A DNA stretch of 64,000 bases from Shinisaurus crocodilurus (GCA_021292165.1 CM037877.1:84351691-84415690), one strand, 5' to 3'; shown: positions 25,090 to 37,329, numbered from the stretch's first letter. Numbers and translations are program-made. The notes: a model not told the origin generated them from the sequence alone.

Positions 25090-25850
25090 TACTGTGAAGT
25101 GGGGGAAAGTCATCATGGATGCATGGGTCAGAGAGACTGTTGACAGGGAATATGCCCTGGAGTTTTACTGGTGCCCAAGAGATAGGTTCAGAGCTTGTCC
25201 AAGGTCCACTTGCAAAGAAAAGCACCTCCTAACACTACATGTGTTTTGTCATCTTTTGAGTATAGAGACTCTAGAACATATGCCACCAGGCCAGAAGGCG
25301 CTCCAGGGTTTACTCTGTTCCTTTTCTTGTAAGAAAGAGGAATGGGGACATCTAGCCTATCCTCAAACTGAAATGGTTGAAGAGGTTTATGAGGAAGAAA
25401 ACATTTCAGATGGAGATTTGGAGACCTTCAGGTCCATTGTGGCAGTGTTTGAACAAGACTTTCTGGTATCCATAAATCTCTTGGAGGCCAACCTCCTCAT
25501 TAGAATCTGGCCATCCCACAAGAGGTTCCTACTTTCTCTTACAACTGCAGCCATTATCAGTCTGAGTGGGTCCTGCATTCTCAGGTCTTCTCAAAAATAA
25601 CACAATGATTCAGTAAACTGGTCATGGACTTGTTTGTGAACCAGTGCAACAAGCAGGTTCTGAGGTTTATGTCAGTGCCCAGACACACGATGGCCACAAG
25701 GATTCTTGGATGCCTTTCCACCCATCAAGCTGATTCCCAGAGTGCTAAAGAGGATCAGACATTAGAGGGCAGACATCACCCTGATAGCACTGGTTTCTCG
25801 AGTTTCTGCAGTTGTCATTCAGGGCACACTTGGGTCTCCTGGCCATAGAT
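25090..25850 (+). pseudogene. DIRS-like reverse transcriptase/RNase H remnant
   Basis: The frame at 25094-25600 reads DAWVRETVDREYALEFYW, then CKEKHLLTLHVFCHLLSIET with PPGQ, and FRSIVAVFEQDFLVSINLLE. These match the DIRS RT order, in which the region before the palm reads roughly DxWVxETVxxGYxIEF and the first catalytic block is FLVSIDLxEAY. Here the catalytic Asp of that block is Asn (SINLLEAN), so activity would be lost. The YLDD block is missing by deletion after 25600. A later stretch, FPPIKLIPRVLKRIRH and ADITLIAL near 25720-25800, matches the RNase H end. Confidence 0.7.
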
Positions 25851-25851
25851 T

Positions 25852-26010
25852 AGATTTCATAGATCATAGAGTTGGAAGGAGCCTACAAGGCCATTGAGTC
25901 CAACCCCCTGCTCAATGCAGGAAACTAGAGGAGGGGTCTCCCATCCAAGTAACAACCAGGCTTGACCCTGCTTAGCTTTCCACACTCAGACAAGCTGAGC
26001 CAGCATAAGC
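25852..26010 (-). repeat. 5S rRNA-derived SINE with CR1-like 3' tail
   Basis: On the minus strand the head resembles 5S rRNA: AAGCTAAGCAGGGTCAAGCC then TGGTTGTTACTTGGATGGGA and GACC-like text. In the plus strand this appears as TCTCCCATCCAAGTAACAAC and ACCCTGCTTAGCTTTCC. The tail resembles a CR1 3' end, with plus-strand text CATAGATCATAGAGTTGGAA and GTCCAACCCCCTGCTCAATG. 5S-derived SINEs are known in squamates. It interrupts the DIRS-like element, so it is younger. Confidence 0.72.
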
Positions 26011-27210
26011 CACAGGCCAGAGCAGACCTACTGTCTTACGGACCAGTGTTCTATCTGCAGTCTCAGATATTTCAATTTACTGCATGGATGCTGAGAGGCT
26101 CTGTTTAAGATGATGCAGATATCTCAAAGTAGTATCGGAGACCTTGATGGCATCAAGGAGAGACTGATGAAACACAATTTATGGGGGCATGAAGAAGACT
26201 TTGTACAGTGGTGCAGTAAGAACGGGCATCTCCAGACATGGAAGACATGTCCTCCATCCTGGAGTTCTTACAGGATGGGCTTTATAAAGGTCTCAGTACA
26301 AATACCTTAAAAAGTCTGGTGGCCAGAGAGACTCAATACTGTTCTCAATACTGGGGTGCAGGAATAAGGAGCCTGTGCCTAATCACCCACACGGAAGCAG
26401 ATTCCTGAAGGGAGTAGCACCCAATCCTCCAGTGGTGCATTGCTTTCCAACTGGAATCTTAATTGGGTGCTGAAGGCCTTGATGGGAGCCCCCTTTCCCA
26501 CATAAGGAGCTCACACTGAAAACCTTATTTTTCATTGTGATTACATAAGCCAGGAAGGAGTCTGAGCTGAGAGCATTATCCTCTGACTGAGAGCTTCATA
26601 TCTTTCATAAGGATCTGGTTATCCTCCACCCTAACCCATCCTTCATACCTAACATTAATTCCATCTTTCATAGATGTCAAGATGTTGTCCTCCCTTCATT
26701 CTGCCCTAAACTAATTCATAATCAGGAAAAGTGGTGCATACACTAGATGTGTATCTACCTAGACAGAAAAGCATCGTCCAAGAAATCTGAATCCCAATTT
26801 GTCTACATCCAGGAGGCCTCTCTAAGGAAGGTTTCCAGTTCTACTTCATCTAGATGGCTCTGGAAGTGCATCAGTGATGCATAGTTCTTTGGGTGAGATG
26901 TCTCCAGAAGGAGTCATGGTTCACTCTTAGGGGCGGCTTCTACAGCATTTTGCAGGAGGGCTCCCCTCACTTACCAATCATTATAAAATTTATATCCTCA
27001 CATCAGCCAATGCAGCCTTTGGGAGGAGGGTCTTACAAAGGGTGGTTAACTCAATATCTGCCACTATCTCAATATCTTACAAATTTCACTTTCTATCTTC
27101 TGAAGGAACTTCGAATGCCTTCTTTATTCTACCAGAGAAAACAGGAATTTTATTACTATAAATCTCCTATTCTTGGGAGAGTAAGGAAGGCATTTGACCC
27201 ACCCTAACTT
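26011..27210 (+). pseudogene. DIRS-like tyrosine recombinase remnant
   Basis: Broken frames spell the DIRS recombinase. RADLLSYGPVFYLQSQIFQF and TAWMLRGSV end the pol. VVSETLMASRRD, then NTLKSLVARETQYCSQYWGA, represent the N-terminal DNA-binding part. SFISFIRIWLSSTLTHPSY and FIDVKMLSSLH follow. The HxxR box is degraded near 26920 (VHS followed by a frameshift into GAASTAF). Several stops interrupt every domain. Nothing here can be functional. Confidence 0.68.
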
Positions 27211-27654
27211 TTTACTAGGTGAGGTTGTCTTGTTCTTCTGAACAATAGGTCACATTTTTGGGGGGTGGTAGTTAGGGCTTCCTGAGATATTCCTTTTCTA
27301 CATTAATTTGATTGGTCAAGGAGTAGTTCTCCCAAAGTATCCCCACGTTGCAGTCAAGTTGGATGTGAATTTCTTCTTTTGGGGAGAAAGTTCCTGCTTT
27401 TACCAGTTCCAGTTCCCAGCAGAAGAGTCAAAGTTACAAGTCAGCTCTGCCTCCTGCTGATGGGAGGGGTAATACTGAACATCCTCCTCACTCTTCGCCC
27501 AAACAGGAAATTTGTCGCAAGGAAATTCCTGTTTTATTCTTTGCCTGCATTGGATGTTATTGGATCATTCCATCATTCCTGATGCAGGGAAGCAGCACAA
27601 TTAGGTTTACTCCATGAATGGTATCTCATCAAGGCAAGGGCTCCTCTGAGGGCC

Positions 27655-27875
27655 CATGTGTTATAATAGAGTGTTGGACTAGAACCAGGGGACGCTGCTG
27701 TAAATGCCCACTCAGGCATGAAGCTCACTGGGTGACCTTGACCTAGTCACTCTTACTCAGCCAAACCTACATCAGAGGGTTGTTGTAAGGATAAAATGGG
27801 GGAAGGAGAACCATGTATGCTGCCTTGAGCTCCTTGGAGGAAAGATGGATATAAATGTAATAAATAAATACCCCA
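27655..27875 (+). repeat. tRNA-derived SINE, second family, copy 1
   Basis: Blocks in order: GAGTGTTGGACTAGAACCAG, GAAGCTCACTGGGTGACCTT, then GTTGTTGTAAGGATAAAATG and a TAATAAATAAATA tail. The same order occurs in reverse at 40512-40777. The tail word GATATAAATGTAATAAATAA is typical of LINE-mobilised SINEs. Confidence 0.75.
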
Positions 27876-27964
27876 AATACTCTTACGCACTATTAAAAGT
27901 CAACCTTCTGCGGGGTGTAAGAGTGGAATGTGCTTCCTATTTATTTATTTTTAATCAAATTTGT

Positions 27965-28080
27965 CCCAGTATTTATTTATTTATCACATTTCTATACTGC
28001 CCAATAGCCAAAGCTCTCTGAGTGGTTCACAACAATTATACCATAAAATACAGCACAATAAAACATTATGTAAAACATTT
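27965..28080 (-). mobile_element. Short LINE 3' tail fragment
   Basis: TTTATTTATTTATCACATTTCTATACTGCCCAATAGCCAAAGCTCTCTGAGTGGTTCACA is nearly the same as the 3' tail of the minus-strand LINE at 2828. It is a short 5'-truncated copy. Confidence 0.7.
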
Positions 28081-28440
28081 ATTAGATATTTGGGAAATGT
28101 TGGCCTACAAGACTGTTTTATTTCAAAATCAAGGTTCTCTCACATAGTACATTCAAAAAGCTTTATTCTGGTGGGGATACATCTTGTGAGGTACTGCACA
28201 TCCTCAAATTTTGTTAATTTGAAGGTTGAGTAAACACCTCCCATGTAGCTAATCATGAGACCAGACTCTTAGATTCCTGAAATGAAACTGCAGCTTGGAA
28301 CACTAAAGCAAAGCTGAAATAGGCAGCTAATTTAACAAATATGCAAATAGAATGTCATTTGAAAAATTACCCCCTTTAAATTTACTCCACAGAGAAAATA
28401 ATTTCCTTTTCTTGTTGGAAAGTTTAAATGCATTTGCCTA

Positions 28441-28463
28441 CACATACACACACACACACACAC
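28441..28463. repeat. (CA)n microsatellite
   Basis: About ten CA units in the long intron. Confidence 0.9.
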
Positions 28464-28945
28464 CACAGCACAGACCTCTGTACCTGATGCAAAAGGGAAT
28501 TTATTTAATGATATCTGGTAGCATGATATGGACCGATGCTATCACTTATCCATAGGGGGCAATTGGTAGCATGAATTACTTTACTATGGTTTAGATTATA
28601 AAACAGAGACAAAATCCATTCAGTTTCAGTGTTTTTGTTTCAGCCATTAGCCATAACAAAGTCCTATATCCTTTGTGTGCTGAAATTTAAACAGTTTACT
28701 AATTAAAATATACATCAGTCTGATGCACAATCCAAACATGAAACTTAACAAAACCTCCATGGGCTCTGGCCAAAGCAAAAGCCTTTAAAAGTAACTGTTA
28801 TAATCCCATTGGCAATAAGGAAATAATTTTGTAGATTTGACCCCCAGTGTCTGTGATGTTTTGAAACAGGGCACTTTTTTGAAACAAATAATGTAACAAA
28901 TCTTAATTTGATTGTTTTCACAAGCACCAAACCACAAATTATATA
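28464..28945. other. TRPM1 long intron, no named feature
   Basis: Intronic DNA before the first pogo-like MITE. No supportable feature. Confidence 0.4.
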
Positions 28946-29194
28946 CAGCATGCCTTGGATTAAGAGCATAATTCGTTCCGGAAACGTGCTTGTAATCCAA
29001 AACACTCTTATATCAAAACGAAATCCCCCCAAAAAAATTTGTACAGAGATTTTTAATTTAAGCCGTACTACAGTACTTGTATTGCAAGACGTCGCTTGTA
29101 TATCAAGTTAAAAAAAATTAAATAAATATTTAAAAATTTGCTTGTCTTGCAAAACGCTCTCAAACCAAGTTATTTGCAATCCAAGGTATTACTG
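28946..29194. mobile_element. Pogo/Tigger-like MITE, copy 1
   Basis: Ends CAGCATGCCTTGGATTAAGA and CCAAGGTATTACTG are inverted repeats, and a TA dinucleotide flanks each side (28944-28945, 29195-29196), as in Tc1/mariner/pogo elements. The body repeats CGAATTATGCTCTNAATCC-type words in both orientations. Five copies are in this window. No transposase is present. Confidence 0.85.
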
Positions 29195-29296
29195 TATGTT
29201 TCAGCATTTATCCTTCAGTGCAGAAATAGTCATTAACTGAACTGTGAGCATAGTAAAGGCTTTTCACAAGGGGAATTCATTCATTTTGATGAAGGG

Positions 29297-29408
29297 GTGC
29301 AATCCTATGCATATTTAGACAGAAAAAAGTCCTACAGCCATCATGGCTGGCTGGGGAGTGCTGAGAGTTGTAGAACAATTTTCTGTCTAAACACGCATAG
29401 GATTGTGC
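29297..29408. mobile_element. Palindromic MITE, TGCAATCCTATGC family, copy 2
   Basis: Foldback from GTGCAATCCTATGCATATTT to CACGCATAGGATTGTGC. The centre is CTGGCTGGGGAGTGCTGAGA. More diverged than copy 1. Confidence 0.78.
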
Positions 29409-29870
29409 CCTTAAAGCATTTTTACCTCACTCTTCAGCTGTAAAGGCTCCCAGAGTGGCTTAAATATGACCAATAAAAACAAGACAACCCCTGCACACAG
29501 CCATACAGTCTAAATGACATGTCACAAAAGGAAAAAGTAAGGTGGCGTGGAAAGGAAGAGGGAACAAGAATTGACCAAAGGAGATAAAATAAGCAAATAA
29601 CCTCTTATTAACTTTTTTCTAAAGCAGGTTGAATAAATTGGCATCGTAATTCGTGATGCAAAGCTGACATTAGGTACCCTGGAGATCTTGGAACAATTTG
29701 GCCCTTGCCCCTGTCTCCTCTCCCACACCTATTAGATAATTCCTTGGTAATGCACTTCTTCTTTGCTAAATCTTCTTTGCTCTGTGGCTTGTTAAGACCC
29801 AGTGGGACTGCCTTCCCCCTCCCCTATAATGTTATACCTGCACCAAAAAGATTCCTCCAACTGAGGTTGT
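29409..29870. other. TRPM1 long intron, no named feature
   Basis: Ordinary intronic DNA. A minus-strand LINE-tail-like TAAAGGCTCCCAGAGTGGCT lies near 29441. Confidence 0.4.
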
Positions 29871-29874
29871 GGTG

Positions 29875-30905
29875 TGGAAACACCAGTGGAAGCAGTGGAT
29901 CTATGGAGGACAGCCTGCAGAAGAAGAATTACAGGGCACCCCTCGTGATAGCAAGCAAGAGACTGAAAGTCAGACAAGCGGAGGCAATGAAACCAAGGCC
30001 TACAACACAAAGAAGAGAAGAGTAGTTGTTGTGGGAGACTCTCCTGCGTGGGATCAACACCAATGTATGTCGTGAAGACGATGGACTCACCAGGTCTGCT
30101 GTTTCCCTGAAGGAAAGATTGGAGATGTGACTGAAGGGTTGCCAATGCTCATAAAGCTCACTGACACATATCCCTTTCTTCTCATCCATGTGGGAACAAA
30201 TGATACCACTAAGCGGAGCTACGAAGAAATAATGTCAGACTTTAAAGCTTTGGGAAGGAAACTCAAGAACTTTGGGGCCCAGATAGTTTTCTCATCCATC
30301 CTTCCAGTACTTAGAAAAGGAATAGAAAGGGAAAGAAAAATTCTCCGGGTGAATGACTGGCTACGAAAGTGGTGCCGACACAAGAGATTTGGATTCTGGG
30401 ACCACGAGCTACACTTCCTGGAAGATGGACTGCTGGCAAGGGTGGGTTGTACCTCACAAGGACTGGGAAGAATGTGTTTGGCCACAGGCTGAAGAACATC
30501 TGGGCCACCTCGCTGGGATGGGACTTGGAGGCACTGTTTTTGCTAGTGCACCAGCTGCGCTCGTTCCTGGAGATGTCTGATTTGGCCACAGTGATACATG
30601 CCTTAGGTACATCCCGTTTGGATTACTGTAACACGCTCTATGTGGGGCTGCCTCTGAAGAGTGTTCAGAAACTTCAGCTGGTTCAAAGAGCTGCTGCCAG
30701 ACTGCTGACTGGGTTTGCTACAGGGAGCATACAACTCCTCTGTTACAACAGCTTCACTGGCTCCCAGTCTGTTTCCGGGCACAATTCAAAGTGCTGGTTA
30801 TGACCTATAAAGCTCTATACGGCTCAGGTCCAGGTTATATGAAAGACTGTATTCTCCCCTATGAGCCTGCCTGCACTTTGAGATCCTCAGGTGATGCCAC
30901 CATTA
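29875..30905 (+). pseudogene. CR1-type ORF1 esterase domain fused to ORF2 C-terminus
   Basis: The first part (about 29990-30500) encodes RRVVVVGDSPAW and then PFLLIHVGTNDTTKRSYEEI and FGAQIVFSSILPV, the SGNH-type esterase region of CR1-like LINE ORF1 proteins. In the frame at 30369-30803 the ORF1 end (RTGKNVFGHRLKNI) runs without a stop into the ORF2 C-terminal blocks (LFLLVHQLRSFLEMSDLATV, SRLDYCNTLYVGLPL, LVQRAAARLLTG). The endonuclease and RT core are missing, so this is an internally deleted copy. It ends in a (TTA)n tail. Confidence 0.8.
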
Positions 30906-30941
30906 ACTATTACTATTACTATTACTATTACTATTATTATT

Positions 30942-30986
<45 letters not shown>
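30903..30986. repeat. (TTA)n / (ATA)n array between LINEs
   Basis: TAC/TTA units change to ATA units. The array joins the 3' tail of the plus-strand LINE fusion to the 3' tail of the minus-strand LINE at 30987. Confidence 0.9.
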
Positions 30987-31335
30987 TTGTATCCCGCCTT
31001 TTTCCCAACACTGAGACCCAAGGCGGCTCACAACCTTTAAAATTCATACAGTTAAAACAGATATAGAAAAATACAAAAGTTAAAAATAGAATTAAATTAT
31101 ATGTGTGTGTGTATATATATATTAAAAACAATATACATAATATAAAATACAGCATTCCATTGCATCAGAGGCTAGTCCCAAATGCCTGCTGGAACAGGAA
31201 GGTCTTTGCCTTCCTCTGGAAGCTTACCAGGGAAGGTGCCACCCTAGCCTCCCTGGGGAGGGAATTCCAGAGCGCTGGGGCACTGGGCAGCCACCCCAGC
31301 CCTTCTCTCGGTTCCATCACCATCACAGGCATACC
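30987..31335 (-). mobile_element. LINE 3' end, left arm of an inverted pair
   Basis: The minus strand reads the LINE C-terminus, PSAPALWNSLPREARVAPSL then FQRKAKTFLFQQAFG (31165-31374), with a 3' UTR ending GGGAAAAAGGCGGGATACAA. A (GT)n/(TA)n stretch at 31103-31123 lies in it. It faces a plus-strand copy of the same family at 31340. Confidence 0.8.
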
Positions 31336-31339
31336 TGGT

Positions 31340-31943
31340 GGGAACACAGAAGAGGGCCTTCTCAGTGGCTGCACTCTGGAATTTCCTCCCCTGGGAGGCT
31401 AGAGTGGTGCCCTCCCTGGTAAGCTTCCAGAGGCACGCAAAGGCCTTCCTGTTCCAGCAGGCATTTGGGACTAGCCTGTGATGTGATGGAATGCTGTGTT
31501 TTTAATTATATATATATATACAGTCATGCCTTGGATTGAGAGCATAATTCGTTCCGGAAACGTGCTTGTAATCCAAAACACTCTTATATTAAAATGAAAT
31601 CCCCCTCAAAAAATTTGTACAGAGATTTTTAATTTAAGTCGTACTACAGTACTTGTATTGCAAGACGTCACTTGTATATCAAGTTAAAAAAAAAAAAAAT
31701 TAAAAATTTGCTTGTCTTGCAAAATGCTCTCAAACCAAGTTACTTATTGTACTGTTTTTAATGCTACACACACATATATATTATATTATTGATGATTTAA
31801 TTCTATTTTTATTTTTTGTATTTTTCTATTTCTGTTTTAATTGTATGAGTTTTAAAGATTGTGAGCCACCTTGGGTCCCAATGTTGGGGGAAAGGCGGGA
31901 TACAAATAAATATAATAAATAAATAAATATAAATATAATCTCC
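31340..31943 (+). mobile_element. LINE 3' end, right arm of an inverted pair, interrupted
   Basis: CTTCCTGTTCCAGCAGGCAT and TTTGGGACTAGCCTGTGATG mirror 31160-31215. A pogo-like MITE (31521-31754) splits the 3' UTR, which resumes at GATTTAATTCTATTTTTATT and ends AGGCGGGATACAAATAAATA. Confidence 0.8.
31521..31754. mobile_element. Pogo/Tigger-like MITE, copy 2, right end deleted
   Basis: The left terminus CAGTCATGCCTTGGATTGAG follows TA. The right end is short: it reads CAAGTTACTTATTGTACTG, lacking the GCAATCCAAGGTATTA segment seen in other copies. Confidence 0.8.
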
Positions 31944-32212
31944 CCTGGCTTTGAACTGTATGTACTGCAAAGCGATGTGCTGGTTAGGGAGATCTGCTCC
32001 TGGTGGTTGAAGATGTTATTGCAGGTTTCAACCACATGGACACTTTTAAATTAATTATAATTAATTAATGCATTTTAAAAACAAAATAACACCAAGGTGC
32101 ACACCACAAACATTCCCTTAGTATACATGCCAAGTTTCAGGTGTCTGTGTTTTACAATCTTGGCATTATGGTGCTGACGGACAGAAAGACATCTTCTTTT
32201 ACTATTATCATA
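31944..32212 (-). repeat. Dispersed repeat, possibly Helitron-like, minus copy
   Basis: The minus strand starts TCTATGATAATAGTAAAAGA and shares GACACCTGAAACTTGGCATG, TGCACCTTGGTGTTATTTTG and CTAACCAGCACATCGCTTTG with the plus-strand copy at 52405-52690. The TCTAT-plus-AT-rich start resembles some Helitron 5' ends, but the hairpin and CTRR end are not seen. The family name is uncertain. Confidence 0.6.
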
Positions 32213-33389
<1,177 letters not shown>

Positions 33390-33753
33390 CAGGAAACACA
33401 TGAAGTGTCACACACACACACACACACACACCGTGTGATATATATATATATATCCAGTAGGCGATCACTTGGGACCAAGTAAGATTGTCTTCCAGGATAA
33501 AATTACAAAAAGAAAATTATAAAAGGAGGAAATTCTAAAAAATTGTGTAGACTCTAGCGATGGGTCCGTAAGTGATTGTGGAGGCCAATTCTAGATCCAC
33601 ACAGCTTCCCACAGTGAGGACACAGGTTACCAGATGGAAGATGGCCCTGTAAAGGATTTTTTTGACGTGCTTTTCGCTTAGCACGTTTCTCCCTTTCACC
33701 TTGCACTCGGGCTTCTTCAAAGTCCATGGTGTGTGTGTGTGTGTGTGTGTGTG

Positions 33754-33790
<37 letters not shown>

Positions 33791-33792
33791 AT
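33390..33792 (-). pseudogene. Retroelement C-terminal zinc-finger fragment flanked by microsatellites
   Basis: Plus-strand (CA)n at 33411-33432 and (TA)n at 33439-33453, then a minus-strand frame (33554-33796) reading FEEARVQGEREKRAKRKARQ and later LCPHCGKLCGSRIGLHNHLR. A single CxxC...HxxxH finger behind a basic stretch is a C-terminal feature of some LINE-type ORFs. (GT)n and (AT)n at 33729-33788 close the fragment. It is not a host zinc-finger gene. Confidence 0.55.
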
Positions 33793-34044
33793 GCATCTAC
33801 AGGAGGTTCCAAATTTGATCAGAGCGGAAGAGTGGGCAGAGGGGGGGGTGTAACCCTTGCCCCATAAGCAATTTTATTGCCTCCCCAGCTGTTTTTCTTT
33901 CAGGAGAGAAAATATGTTTTCCCTGCCATGGGTGGAAAAGCAGCTGGATGGAATTTTGCTTGGAAAAATAGTCTCAGTGGAAAAGGTTCACTACTCCATC
34001 CTGCACCACTGTACTGGCAAATTCAGAGCTGCCTTATGGCTATA

Positions 34045-34986
34045 CAGTAATACCTTGGATTGCGAGCATAATTCGTTCCGGAACCGTGCTTGTAATGCCA
34101 AAACACTGTTATATCAAAGCGAGTCTCTGGCGGGTGTAAGCGGGGCCAATTTCAGCCCGCTACGCATATGCCCGCTTGAGGCGAGCGGTTACTGAAGGCG
34201 CGTGAGTGATGGCAGAGCTCCGCGTGTGCTGGATGGGAGAATTAAAAACCTGTCCGTGCATAGAGGCCCATTTTTCTACACACAGATCTCCAGATCTCAC
34301 CCCCCTCTGCGCAGCGTTCCAGCGTGTCTGTTTGCAGCTGCCAGCCAGCTTGCCTGTAATCCGACTCCAGCTTGTAGCTTCCCAGTTTGCAGATTAATCC
34401 AAGTAGCAAGGAAACACTCTGTAACTCCACAGGTCTATTTCTACCTGTTTATTTACTTAGCATGTAATATTCTACAGAGTATACATTTCCTAGTTACAGT
34501 CCATGTGCAGAGTAAAATGCATAGCAAGCATTAGTTCCAGTGGAGTAGGTTTGAGCTTCACTCCACCCCAGCAAAGACATTACATTGTTGCTAAGTCCAG
34601 CAAGCAATAGCCAGAAGAGAGAAAGAAGAGAGAAAGCAGTCCCGCTCTTCTCTAAAATGGCTTCAGACAGAAAAACAAGTTAGCACATCATTCAGAACAT
34701 ACAAACCATGTGACTAGCTCATAATGATCCTAGGATCTAGCTTTCCCATGAGAAAAAACACGGGAAAGTAGAAAGACACAACACACTTGTTTACCGCCAT
34801 TCTGTTCCTCTCCAAATGTAAACAATGTGCTGCAGCTGGTGATTGTGATACACATCACAACAGTTACATCCCTACGACTTGTATTGCAAGACGTCGCTTG
34901 TTTATCAAGTCAAAATTTATTTAAAAAATTTGCTTGTCTGGCAAAACGCTCTCAGACCAAGTTACTTGCAATCCAAGGTATTACTG
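34045..34986. mobile_element. Pogo/Tigger-like MITE, copy 3, with large internal insert
   Basis: Termini CAGTAATACCTTGGATTGCG and CAATCCAAGGTATTACTG, flanked by TA on both sides. Between about 34118 and 34870 lies 750 bp absent from the short copies. Part of that (34125-34410) is GC-rich and could be ancestral interior; 34420-34868 has LTR-like ends. Whether the insert came in one event is unclear. Confidence 0.8.
34420..34868. repeat. Possible solo LTR inside the MITE
   Basis: The segment starts TGTAAC and ends GTTACA, a 6-bp inverted repeat of TG...CA form as in LTRs. It holds a minus-strand AATAAACAGG-like signal near 34440. I see no matching target duplication (flanks ACACTC and TCCCTA differ), so the call is weak. 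Confidence 0.35.
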
Positions 34987-35109
34987 TATTAAAATAAAGA
35001 AAAACATCAGGAGATACTTTGTGTGTCTCCTGCATCATATCTGGTTTGATCCTAAACTGGTTAATTTTCTGCATGCAGAGAGGAATTGTATGTGAGGAAG
35101 CTGAGGGGT

Positions 35110-35400
35110 GAGTTAAGAAGATAAGAAGAGCCTTGCTAGATCAGACCAAGGGTCCATCCCGTCCAGCATTCTGTTCACACAGTGGCCAACAAGCTGCCTG
35201 TGGGAAACCCACAAGTAGGACATGAGTGCAGTAGCACCTTCCCGCTTGTGTACATAGGCATACCACCTATGTACAGAGCAGGTTCAGGGAGGAAGTCAAG
35301 TTCCTCACTACCAGCTTCCTGACCCTGATGTTCAACTGAACATCATGTTCATAAGCTGGTACCGAGCCAGGTTGCTCCCCACTAGTAGAGGTTGCCTGAA
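35110..35400. repeat. Interspersed repeat, unclassified
   Basis: AAGAGCCTTGCTAGATCAGA, CCAAGGGTCCATCCCGTCCA and CACACAGTGGCCAACAAGCT form a word order that I recognise as common in reptile genomes. I cannot assign the family. Confidence 0.5.
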
Positions 35401-36919
<1,519 letters not shown>

Positions 36920-37315
36920 GATCTATAGGCAGCTGCTTTATACCAGGTCAGACTAATTGTCCATCTATCCCAGTATTGTCTACTCTGACTGGCAAACGGA
37001 GCCAAGGCAAAAGGGCTGAACCGGTGGATGAAAAAGGTTTCCTATGGCAATTTACATAGTCTTTAAATAAAAACCTTTTTCATCCACCGGTTCAGCCCTT
37101 TTGCCTTGGCTCCGTTTGCTGTTTCTACTCCTGGGCTTTTTCCCTCCCTGTCTACCCTGACTGGCAGCAAGTCCCCAGAGGTCTCACAAAGAGAATCTTA
37201 CCTATCACCTGCCATCTGGTCCTTTTTAACTGGAGATGGCAGAGATTGAACCTGGGACCTTCTGCATGAAAAACATGTGCTCTGTCACTGAGCTATATAA
37301 TCCCTCCCCCGATCA
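36920..37315 (-). repeat. tRNA-derived SINE, minus strand, with inserted palindrome
   Basis: In reverse it carries the B-box-like GGTTCAATCTCTGCCATCTC and an A-box-like GAGCTCAGTGACAGAGCAC variant near 37290, then the family body. It is split by an insertion at 36994-37150 that duplicated TCTACYCTGACTGGC. Confidence 0.75.
36992..37119. repeat. Perfect 49-bp inverted repeat with 30-bp loop
   Basis: Left arm 36992-37040 begins GCAAACGGAGCCAAGGCAAA and ends GATGAAAAAGGTTT. Right arm 37071-37119 is its exact reverse complement. The insert carrying it is bounded by TCTACTCTGACTGGC (36979-36993) and TCTACCCTGACTGGC (37151-37165), a 15-bp duplication with one mismatch. Confidence 0.9.
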
Positions 37316-37329
37316 ATAGTAGCAAAATA

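Larger units (their letters stand above)
23530..27560 (+). mobile_element. Decayed DIRS-like retroelement (tyrosine-recombinase type)
   Basis: DIRS elements copy themselves by reverse transcription and integrate with a tyrosine recombinase. This stretch keeps, in order, a DIRS-type RT/RNase H remnant (25090-25850) and a tyrosine-recombinase remnant (26011-27210). Similar sequences in inverted orientation lie at each end: 23564-23607 (read as its complement) and 27433-27473 share CTGCCTCCTGCTRATGGGAG and flanking bases. Inverted termini are a DIRS hallmark. Stops and frameshifts are many, and a SINE has inserted between the two domains. Outer boundaries are approximate. Confidence 0.75.

Noticed and set aside
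24641..25600. A novel host protein in the long intron
   Set aside because: Later blocks match DIRS RT and recombinase order with many stops, so the frames are most simply retroelement remnants.
25900..25990. 5S rRNA gene on the minus strand
   Set aside because: Only part of 5S is present, diverged and fused to a CR1-like tail; it is a SINE head and not a gene.
33554..33796. Frame with a C2H2-like finger CPHCGKLCGSRIGLHNHLR
   Set aside because: One lone finger behind microsatellite-encoded Ile-Tyr and His-Thr runs; the context fits a LINE C-terminus, not a host zinc-finger gene.
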